DNA of 15,680 nucleotides, taken from positions 1-15,680 of the forward strand of contig JAMQCK010000797.1 of assembly GCA_024196135.1 (NCBI GenBank), written 5' to 3'. The position numbers and the translations under genes are program-made. Source of the stretch: Pleurotus ostreatus/Saccharomyces cerevisiae fusant (lineage: Eukaryota > Opisthokonta). This document shows, piece by piece, positions 8,859 to 15,680 of the stretch (position 1 is the stretch's first letter; each line of letters opens with the position of its first letter). The notes beneath the pieces were generated by a model that saw only the letters and a program-made list of their open reading frames with translations, did no database searches and was not told where the DNA came from.

Positions 8859-9445
8859 ATTTGCGGAGTAGCTCTTTGATCAATGGTTCAGGTACTAATC
8901 AGTGGGTGAGGCAGGGTGATGAGGATGTGAGGTGGAGGGATGCGAGATGGAAGACGATAGCAAGCTAGTGCCCTTTATAACCGCGCCCGTGGAGCACCTC
9001 ATACCCACGGAGAAGCCCTTCAACAAGGCTGGTCGGGCATGTTCATAAGCTGGAGGGGTCCCATGATCATGTATCTGAATAGGCCTGACAAACCCTCTTA
9101 GCAAGACTGAAGGCGGGTATCGACTCGACGTCAAGTTGCACTTCGGTGCCGGCGGTTTAGAGCGGAGACTGAAAGTCGGTCCCGAGGCCACGCGCGCCGC
9201 GCACGCAATGTTTGCACTGACTTTGTCTTGTTCGAAGCCATCATCATCATGTCGACGTGTCCAGCATGCGGGTGGCGGCGATGCACCGCGCAAGGAAAGG
9301 AAAGCAGCGGTCTAGCTGGCTACGTAAGAACGTGCTGGGCCTGCGGCTGACCCGCGTACATAACGCGTACGCGAGGCGACCGCGTTGACCCCATACCTTG
9401 CAGCCTTTTTCTTTGCGGGCTCTCCTTTCCATCCAATCGACCACC
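8859..9445. promoter_or_regulatory. Divergent promoter region of EH1 and K1
   Basis: 587 bp between the start codons of EH1 (minus) and K1 (plus). A TATA box for EH1 is at 8973-8980; none as clear is seen for K1. No credible coding frame was found in it. Confidence 0.5.
8973..8980 (-). promoter_or_regulatory. TATA box of EH1
   Basis: TTATAAAG on the minus strand about 115 bp upstream of the EH1 ATG. A comparable element precedes EH2 by about 99 bp. Confidence 0.45.
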
Positions 9446-10616
9446 ATGGCCTCGCACTCGCTTCCCACCAACGAAGTCACCATCCATGTCATGCTTCCAG
9501 GCGCCAAAACTTTCACGCAACTCCATCCCATCACGTATGACCTCTACGTTGGCAAAGGCGTTGACTCGACTTCGTTCGCTCCTATTCCTCCGGAGAAACG
9601 GTTCCTGTGTGCCACAAAAGCCCGTGTGCATGGGAATGAAATTTCGCCCGACCGACTGTCGACTGGGTGCTACAGCGATACCCAGTCTGCGCTCGTCCTG
9701 AATGTCGCGGCTGTCCCCAGTGACTATACTCCTGCTCCCAAGGGAGATAATCAGCTGGTCTCCGAAGCAGATCCTCTTACCCGCAGGGAGGATTTCCGCC
9801 CATGCTTTGCAATCAAGCTCGCGAATCACATACATGATTCCGGGCCCTACGGTCGAGGCGACCTATGGTACGAGATCTTGGAACGTGAAGCGCTCTTCTA
9901 TCAGCGACGCCTTCGTCAACTTCAAGGTGTGGCTGTCCCTACGCACTACGGCATGTGGACCGGAACCGCGCCCTGGGGTGCTACTATCGCGTGCTCAGTT
10001 ATGGAGTGGTGCGGGGAGCAGTATATGGAGGATGCAAACGATCGTCGTTTGTATAGCATCGAGCGAAGGTGCGGAGCTTTGGTCGCTGGTCCTTCCGACT
10101 TCCTCCCTTCTCAGCTAACGGCAACCAGTATGAAGGTCGTCAATGCAGTACGTGCATTGCACCTAATAGGCTACCTGCATGGCGATTTTTTCGTAGAGGA
10201 CTGGGAGCAGCACCGGCTATACCATCACTTCCTGTACGATGAAGTGCGCGAGAAGGCCTTCATCATCGACTTCAGGCGCCGCGCTCGTCATGACTGTGAA
10301 CTTGCCTTCGAGCTGAGGGAGTACAAGACACACGTCCCTGGATATCTGTTCGGATGCGGCGAGCTGTATACCATAGCCATGGCCATCGGTCTGATTAGAC
10401 GTCGGGATTCAGGTGAGTTCTTGGCTGGAAGTCATACGCTCGGACTGGGATGCCCTATGGTCGATTGAGCTGACGCATAGTTCTGCAGAGGACCAAATTG
10501 AGGACAAGGCTGTTATTGATGCGATGAGACGCTTTGAGGAGGACGATGACTATCCGAAATCTGGCTATCTCTCGGAGTACAGCGACACCGATAGCGATCC
10601 CTATGCATCGGACTAG
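9446..10616 (+). CDS. Protein-kinase-like protein K1
   Basis: Three exons, 9446-10050, 10129-10412 and 10489-10616, giving 338 residues. The start ATG has a strong context (CCACCATGGC). Kinase-like landmarks in order: FAIKLA with the putative ATP-binding Lys K124, EALFY with a likely helix-C Glu (E148), SVMEWCG as a hinge-like strand, LHGD (219-221) as catalytic loop and AFIIDF (D249) as the metal-binding Asp. The IIDF..(x)H.C arrangement is typical of kinase-like families expanded in agaricomycetes. Where kinases have Asn after the catalytic Asp, this protein reads HHFLYD, so activity is uncertain. The first intron (78 nt) has a clear CTAAC branch point; the second ends at TTCTGCAG, because the earlier TAG would break the frame. 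The C-terminus is acidic (EEDDDY, SDTDSDPYASD). It is followed in the same direction by its paralog K2. Substrate and pathway are unknown. Confidence 0.78.
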
Positions 10617-10976
10617 CTGCACTGGATGGCGTTTTAGCCAGTTCACTCTGTCGCGATAATTCAGGCTCGCTGGAACTGCGGGATAATGGTTAAGATTTAT
10701 ATCCATTTGCGTAGCGATTCCGGTAGGTGATCTCTAACGAGAAATTGTTGAAACTGGGCTTAAAACTCGAGAAAGACCGTGCAACTCGAGTCATACATCA
10801 GATATGTTGTATAGCAATGAATTGATTATCCTGCATATGTTTTGATCCTGCCGCGGTCTTGTTGACGACGACTTCAATCGTGACGGCAGTTGCCGAAGCG
10901 CGGTGCCGAGTGTACGCGTGGGGTTGCCACGCGAAGGTCACGTCACATCGCCACTTCGTTTCTGTCCACCATCATC
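10617..10976. other. Intergenic region between K1 and K2
   Basis: 360 bp, AT-richer than the flanking genes. It must hold the K1 3' end and the K2 promoter. No clear TATA box, repeat or gene is visible. Confidence 0.4.
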
Positions 10977-12324
10977 ATGTCCAAGCAGCCACTCGTTAAT
11001 GGTGAAACTGGCACCACCGTCGTTCTGCCGGGCACTAAGGCCGCGTGCATACTTCGACCCCTTTACTTCAATGGTGTCGACGAGAACAGTTTCCACATTC
11101 TCCCCCAAGATCGCCTATACGCCAACTGGCCCCGGATCCGCGGCAAGGTCATTCCATACGAAACGTACAGCACGTATGGTAAGGAGTGGTTCTCGCGCTC
11201 CTGCCTATTTTTCTCCGCGGAAACGAAACCGTCCGACTCGGCCGTCCCACCTCAACGGTTCGCGCTCAAGGTGGCATTCAACATTGTGGACGGCAAGCCC
11301 TGCCACCAATTCCTGCGCAATTTGTGCATTGAGGCGCGCTTTTATGCTAGGCGTCTGAAGCACCTGCAAGGGAAGGCCGTGCCGAAGCACTATGGGGTTT
11401 GGACTTGCAGTACACCGTGGGGTGGAACGATGGCCTGTGCGATCATGGAGTGGGGCGGCGTACCGTTCAAGGAGGAGTTTATTCCGCCAGGTGAGCGAGG
11501 AGAGAAGCAACGGTGTGTAACGGACGCCCTCATTGCTTGCATCACACTCATAAGTCTGCATAGTCTGGACATCATGTACGCGATGAAGGCTATACACGAT
11601 GTCGGCTACGAACACACTGACCTCGTGGAACCTGGTTTCCGACATCTTTTATATGACACCGAGCGCCAGCGACCATATATCATCGACTTCTCGCGAGGGG
11701 AGAAGCACAAGTGCCATCCGAGGATGGCGATCAAGGCGTACAAGACTCCTCCCGATGCATATGTCTTCGGTTGCATGGAGCTTCGGGATCTGGGTGTGGC
11801 CATCGGCTTGTTTGGTTTGGGCCCTTGTGCGTATCATATCCATTCTTGTATTTTTCTCTTCACTGAGCGCTCGTCTTCACCGCTCACAACTACCTCCAGT
11901 ATTCGGCCCCGACGCGTGCCCAGAAGTGCAGGAAGCGAACAGAATGTTTGAACTGGAGTGCCTGACCGAGCGCATTAGAAAGCGCGTCATGGAAAGCACG
12001 GCGAGACGATTACAATTCCAGGCCCAACAAAAGGAGAAGCTGGCGAAGGCCGCGCAAGAGCAGAAGGCGACGAGGACGATGAGCGAGAAGGCGAAGATCA
12101 CGCATTCGCAGGCGTCGACGCAGAAAACAGCTGGACAGGCGTCATCGCAAACCACACATGTGCACAAGGCGACGCAGACGACATATGAAGAGAAGGCAAT
12201 CCAGACGACATACGAGCACAAGTCGACTCAGTTGACAGATGCGCAGACACAGACGGCATATGCGCATCTGTCGACGCAGACTACCTACATTCGAAGGCGG
12301 GCACGGCGCTTTAGTTGGTCTTGA
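10977..12324 (+). CDS. Protein-kinase-like protein K2 with Gln/Thr-rich repeat tail
   Basis: Three exons, 10977-11512, 11564-11826 and 11900-12324, giving 407 residues. It is a tandem paralog of K1: VVLPGTKA, RFALKVA (K98), EARFYARRLKHLQGKAVPKHYG, AIMEWGG and PYIIDF (D220) all have counterparts there. The catalytic loop reads YEHTDL (196-198), with Thr for the usual Gly or Arg, and then RHLLYD where Asn is expected; this may be a pseudokinase. The first intron uses donor GTGTGT at 11513, the only nearby GT that keeps the frame. Exon 3 encodes a 140-residue tail absent from K1: a charged, probably coiled-coil stretch (about 278-335) and then degenerate QTTYE-type repeats (about 350-397). The gene converges on EH2 with 73 bp between stop codons. 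Function unknown. Confidence 0.75.
12142..12291 (+). repeat. Degenerate in-frame repeats in the K2 tail
   Basis: The segment encodes KATQTTYEE, KAIQTTYEH, KSTQLTDAQ and further QTQTAY and STQTTY variants. These are units of about nine residues rich in Gln and Thr. The DNA units have diverged, so the repeat is clearest at protein level. Confidence 0.6.
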
Positions 12325-12397
12325 CGTGTGAAATCTCACATTAGTTCTTCAACATTCCGCACGTGCTAATTACCTCTAGTGTTCGTCTTTCTCGCTA

Positions 12398-14096
12398 CTA
12401 ATACCCATCCTTGCCTCTCACTACTCCATACGCGGGGCCTCCCTTGGCGAACATCTTGCGAATGTCTCCCACCAGGAGCTCGGGTACTTCATACGCAGCG
12501 AAGTGCCCGCCCTTGTCGTGCATCGCGGACTCGAAGACGACGTTGCCGAGGAGGTCCCTCAACCTGGTAAAACCGATGTTAGAAAGGCAACGGTATCGAC
12601 ATGGAGAAGTCAGATAAAGCCAACTGGGACTCACGGTTTGGGCGTCGGAATGAGCTCCTTCGGGAAGAACGAGAAGCCAAGCGGAATAGGGCTGGCTTCA
12701 TCTGGCGGAGGCGGAACGTGCAGGTTCTCGTAGTAGATGCGGAAAGAGGACGTGGGCCCGGCGCGGGAGAACCAGTAGATGGAGATCCAGGTGAGGACTG
12801 AGGTTGCAGGTGAGTTGAGATTGGGGCGCGGTGGTCAGAGAGGAATGGACGGTGCTCAGCTAAGAAAGGGAGAAGAGGGCGTAGCCGACGTAGATACATG
12901 GTAGCCGCACCTTCATCATCCGTCCAAGGATAGCTGTCCGTCCAGGTAACGAGCTTTTCGTATATCCAGGCGAGAAGTCCCGCAGGAGAGTCGGTCATGG
13001 CGTATCCCAGGGTCTGCGGTTTGGCTGTCATGATCAGCGACCTGAGGACGACGAGGATGAGACTTTGAAGCCGACGTACTGCCCTGCACCGCGTAGTACC
13101 CGGCCTCTTTCGCGCGGAATTGCTGGTCCTGCCTGCGCATCTCTTGCTCTTCTGGCGTGAGCGTGACGTTTGCTGGGATGTCGGGCTTGAAGTAGCTGCG
13201 AATGATAGTCATTATAAGAAGTGAAGGGGATAGAGCAGGCGTGTACTGAGGCATGTTGGTGTGCCAGGCCTTCACATGCTTGCCGCCGTAGGTTTTTGAT
13301 AGTTGGTGGGAAATCTGAGGGAACAAATTGGTAGGTGGGTAGGGTAGACTTGGGATAGATGGGCGTACCCTTGCGCCCCAATCGCCGCCCTGCGCAACTG
13401 AACATACTATCAGCGAGAAGTCGCAGGTAATTGAGCAGCCGACGCACCATATTCGTCGTACCCGAGCGCCAGCATGAGCTTGTGCGCTACCTGGAATCCT
13501 CCATCAATTGAAGACCAACGAGTCAACGACCGCTCACACCTCAGTGTACTGCTCTATACTGAATCCTTTCTTATGCGGTTGCTCCGAGAAACCAAACCCC
13601 GGCAGACTCAGCGCGACGACGTGGAACGCCGGCTGCCCCTCCGCGCCCTCCGTCAGCAGCGGCGCGACCTTGCGTATCTCGAGGAAGCTGCCGGGCCCTA
13701 GAGTCTTTGAGCACCGGCTTTACGAGACTACCGGCATGGAAACGATGAACGTTCAGACCGGCGAGAACACCACTCACATCCATGCACAAAACACAACGGG
13801 ATCGCCCCCGCCCGCCCGCTCGTCTTGTGCACGTAGTGGATTTTGAGCGTGCCGAACCCGTCGACCTCGATGTCGCGCGTGAATTGAGGCAGCTCGGCGT
13901 TGAGCGCGGCCTCCTGCATGCGCCATTTGAAGCCATCGCGCCAGTACTGAACAAGCCGCTTGATGTCGGCGAGGGGGACGCCATAGTCACGACCGGAGTC
14001 CTCGAGCTCGTCGGGAAAGATGGTGAGGTCGAGTTTGGCTTTGAGGAGCGCGAGCCGTTCGTCGGGTATTGCGATCTTGAAGGGTTTCTCGGTCAT
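12398..14096 (-). CDS. Epoxide hydrolase, microsomal type (paralog EH2)
   Basis: Nine exons: 14096-13778, 13697-13540, 13490-13448, 13397-13369, 13314-13247, 13195-13080, 13024-12911, 12797-12635, 12563-12398; 391 residues. All eight introns fall at the same positions and phases as in EH1, and exons 2, 3, 4, 5, 7 and 8 have identical lengths in both genes. Key residues are kept: HGWPG (105-109), QGGDWGA with nucleophile D179, FRIYYE, FPKE (E330) and GGHFAAYE (H357). Exon 7 differs from EH1 at only 4 of 37 residues, whereas exon 6 is quite different. That region belongs to the cap domain that shapes the substrate pocket, so substrate range may differ. The C-terminus extends past the EH1 end (VRGKDGY). 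A TATA-like element lies about 99 bp upstream, and a (GTG)n run sits just before the start. Active enzyme expected; substrate unknown. Confidence 0.93.
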
Positions 14097-14194
14097 CGTG
14101 GTGGTGGTGGTGGTGGCAGATGAGTGATAGCAAGGGTACTCGGTATGACCGCGATGGACGGGATTTTCGTGAGGGAGGTATGCCGCCGGCCGCC

Positions 14195-14202
14195 CTATAA
14201 GT
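14195..14202 (-). promoter_or_regulatory. TATA-like element of EH2
   Basis: ACTTATAG on the minus strand about 99 bp upstream of the EH2 ATG, similarly placed to the TATA box of EH1. Confidence 0.4.
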
Positions 14203-14253
14203 ACGCCTAGTTGAATTGCTTTAGGGTCCCAACACTGCCAATTCGAGGGCCGC

Positions 14254-14949
14254 TTGGTCATACAGAACACGGTCTGTCCGACAGCCGCTGGGATTCGCCC
14301 AAGTTGCGCCCACTTCTGCCCGATTCGGGGGGTTGGATCGGGCGCTGATTTGAGAGGATCTACAGAGAATCGGGCGATAGGCATCAGGCACTTCTGGGTT
14401 AGTATAGACTCGACCGGTCCTCGCATAGACTCGACAGGTCATCACATAGACTCAATGGGTCATCGACGAGGTGTGTCGACCCTCGACTCAACTTCCTCTG
14501 GCACCTCGGCACTCGCAGACGCAGATATCGAGCTGCCGTCTGGCGAGGTGCGGATGTAGAACCAGCATCCACCTCGGGTGGACGTTCAGAGATCCTTCGA
14601 TTGGCAGGCGAGCCTCAAAGGGGACATCGAGAAGCAGGTTTCCGAATTGTACAACGAGATACATGACATTTTCCGCGTCCGTACGAGTATTGATCCATTT
14701 ATCGCGACACCATCGTACGGCCGCTGCGACACAAAATCAGCAATCCCATCCCAAGGAAGACAGCAAGGCCAGAGTCGAGAAAGCATGCCTAAAGCAAGCA
14801 AACAAACAAACAAAAAAGAGAAAAAACCACGCACGTCACCGTCTTCTTCTCCGCCTCCGGCTTCTCCATCTTCGCCCTGTTCAGCACCTTCTGGAACTCC
14901 GCGACGCGGAAGCGCATGCGCGAGTGCATGTACGCCTTCGAGCACTTGA
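14254..14949 (+). CDS. Weak candidate gene with repeat-bearing ORF, hypothetical
   Basis: A plus-strand frame runs from an ATG at 14254 to 14949 with a single in-frame TAG at 14557. The stop would be removed by a phase-0 intron at 14548-14589 (42 nt, GTGCGG..TTCAG). The product would contain three 7-residue repeats ([21 protein letters not shown]), then [11 protein letters not shown] joined to [16 protein letters not shown] and [20 protein letters not shown]. That last part looks protein-like but was not recognised. Against it: the 3' half overlaps ARPC2 exons in antisense and runs into an A-rich tract, the intron is shorter than its neighbours, and no promoter was seen. It could be a decayed gene or chance. 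Confidence 0.2.
14405..14467. repeat. 21-bp tandem repeat, three copies
   Basis: Units begin at 14405, 14426 and 14447 with TAGACTCGACCGGTCCTCGCA, TAGACTCGACAGGTCATCACA and TAGACTCAATGGGTCATCGAC. All share TAGACTC and GGTC. The period is a multiple of three and stays in frame with the candidate ORF. Confidence 0.75.
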
Positions 14950-15680
14950 TGTGGTAGTGGAGGTAGTCACGGAAGAGCTGGATGTGCGAGATCGTCTGCG
15001 CGGCGATGTTCGGGTGCGTGAAGTGGCGGGGGAAGAGGACGAAGGTGACGTAGCCGATGTCCTCGGAGGGCGGGGGCAGGGGGAGGTGCCGGATCTCCAA
15101 GGGCGGCTCGCGGTTGGTGTAGAGGACCTGGGGCGCGGTTTGGATGGTGGGGAGCCGGCGGGCGTCGACGAATTCCTGGGTGGGGGTGAGTGGGGGGGGG
15201 GGGGGTTGGGCATGTTTGGAGAGGTGGTGGGGTTGGGTGGGTGGTTATGGCGCGTACCTGCAAGAAGACCTTGCCGTAGACGCGATCTGTCTCATCCTTG
15301 AAGATCGTGGAGAAGATGACGGTGACGCGGTCAGGGGAGGCTTGGATGTAGATCGCTTCCTCGTCGCGGTAGTGAATCTGCATGAATTGGCCCTGCCCGC
15401 CGGACGCCTCAAGGTCCTTCTGCTCGGCGAAGGCGCGCTCGAAGGGACCAGCCATGGCGTTGCGCTTCAGCAGGGCGACAGATTCAATGAAGGCCGCGCG
15501 ATCCTCTGCACTAGTAATAAATGACTTGTAGCCGAGTAAGGGCAGTTACACGCACCCGGACCAGCAGGGACCTGCTCGAGGTCAATCAGCAGACTGACGT
15601 TGTATTCTGCCTCCGTCGCGCTGGGATCCTGGAGCAACGGGCCGTACTCGCGCTTGAGGATGTCTAAGGCGCCATACTGA
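14699..15680 (-). CDS. ARPC2: Arp2/3 complex 34-kDa subunit ARPC2, 3' part (partial)
   Basis: C-terminal 204 residues of the p34 subunit that, with ARPC4, forms the structural core of the Arp2/3 complex and nucleates branched actin at endocytic patches and hyphal tips. Exons in the window: 15680-15556 (5' end beyond), 15505-15258, 15175-14835, 14723-14699. Landmarks: [96 protein letters not shown], and the ending KKTVTGRTMVSR, which matches the family's KKxxTGxxxxSR C-terminus. That ending comes from a 25-nt last exon behind a 111-nt intron. Intron 15257-15176 holds a run of 14 G; intron 14834-14724 holds an AAAC-type microsatellite. This is a conserved housekeeping gene. Confidence 0.95.
14792..14817. 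repeat. AAAC-type microsatellite in an ARPC2 intron
   Basis: Consecutive AAGC and AAAC units merge into an A-run inside the last ARPC2 intron. On the transcribed strand this is a TTTG/T-rich tract upstream of the splice acceptor. Confidence 0.6.
15192..15205. repeat. Homopolymer of 14 G in an ARPC2 intron
   Basis: G14 on the plus strand (C14 in the transcript) lies 17-30 nt from the splice acceptor of intron 15257-15176. Length may vary between strains or be a sequencing uncertainty. Confidence 0.7.

Larger units (their letters stand above)
14097..14698. other. Intergenic region between EH2 and ARPC2
   Basis: About 600 bp. It contains the EH2 promoter: a (GTG)n run at about 14098-14114 and TTATAG on the minus strand at 14196-14201. 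It also holds a 21-bp tandem repeat and a weak candidate ORF on the plus strand. Confidence 0.5.

Noticed and set aside
9320..9835. 171-codon minus-strand open frame opposite K1
   Set aside because: It lies antisense to the K1 first exon, which has family motifs and a strong start context. The minus frame has none.
10413..10480. Earlier acceptor (GCATAG) for the second K1 intron
   Set aside because: It breaks the frame. The next acceptor, TTCTGCAG at 10488, gives DSEDQIEDK and an open exon to the stop.
14405..14467. Possible CRISPR-like repeat array
   Set aside because: The three 21-bp units are contiguous and have no unique spacers, and the genome is eukaryotic. It is a plain tandem repeat.
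14471..15301. 276-codon plus-strand open frame
   Set aside because: Its right half is antisense to well-supported ARPC2 exons and has the Arg/Leu/Val-rich composition of a GC-driven shadow frame.

Overview
The window is nuclear DNA of a filamentous fungus, most likely an agaricomycete basidiomycete. The genes are dense and intron-rich, with most introns near 50 nt and with GT..AG ends, and coding regions are GC-rich. The gene content fits that group: an agaricomycete-type BTB protein, kinase-like genes ending in an 'IIDF..H.C' pattern, and fungal microsomal-type epoxide hydrolases. All gene models were built by eye from splice signals, reading-frame continuity and family motifs. Eight protein genes are well supported (two run off the window edges) and two weak candidates are noted.

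Left part (1-2311): the 5' end of a sugar-porter-type MFS transporter (minus strand, runs off the left edge) and a complete HpcH/HpaI-family aldolase (plus strand) diverge from an 809-bp intergenic region. That region holds a TATA box at each end, many GCGGGG/CCGGGG boxes and a perfect 16-bp palindrome. The pair looks like an uptake-plus-cleavage module for a sugar or sugar acid; an L-rhamnose type pathway is a hypothesis only.

Middle (2312-7032): a BTB/POZ protein (minus), then about 1.36 kb without a convincing gene but with a cluster of short perfect hairpins and one possible exon remnant, then a leucine-rich-repeat protein (minus) with a nuclear-localisation-like motif and an acidic tail.

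Right-middle (7033-14096): two paralogous epoxide hydrolases, both on the minus strand and sharing all eight intron positions, flank two tandem plus-strand paralogous kinase-like genes. The order is EH1(-) K1(+) K2(+) EH2(-). EH1 and K1 are divergent; K2 and EH2 converge with 73 bp between stop codons. Both hydrolases keep the nucleophilic Asp, the HGWPG oxyanion-hole motif, the acidic relay residue and the catalytic His. Both kinase-like proteins have altered catalytic loops.

Right edge (14097-15680): an intergenic stretch with a 21-bp tandem repeat inside a weak candidate ORF, followed by the 3' part of the gene for the ARPC2 (p34) subunit of the Arp2/3 actin-nucleating complex (minus strand, 5' end beyond the window). 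This is a conserved housekeeping gene. No rRNA, tRNA, CRISPR array or intact transposon was seen.
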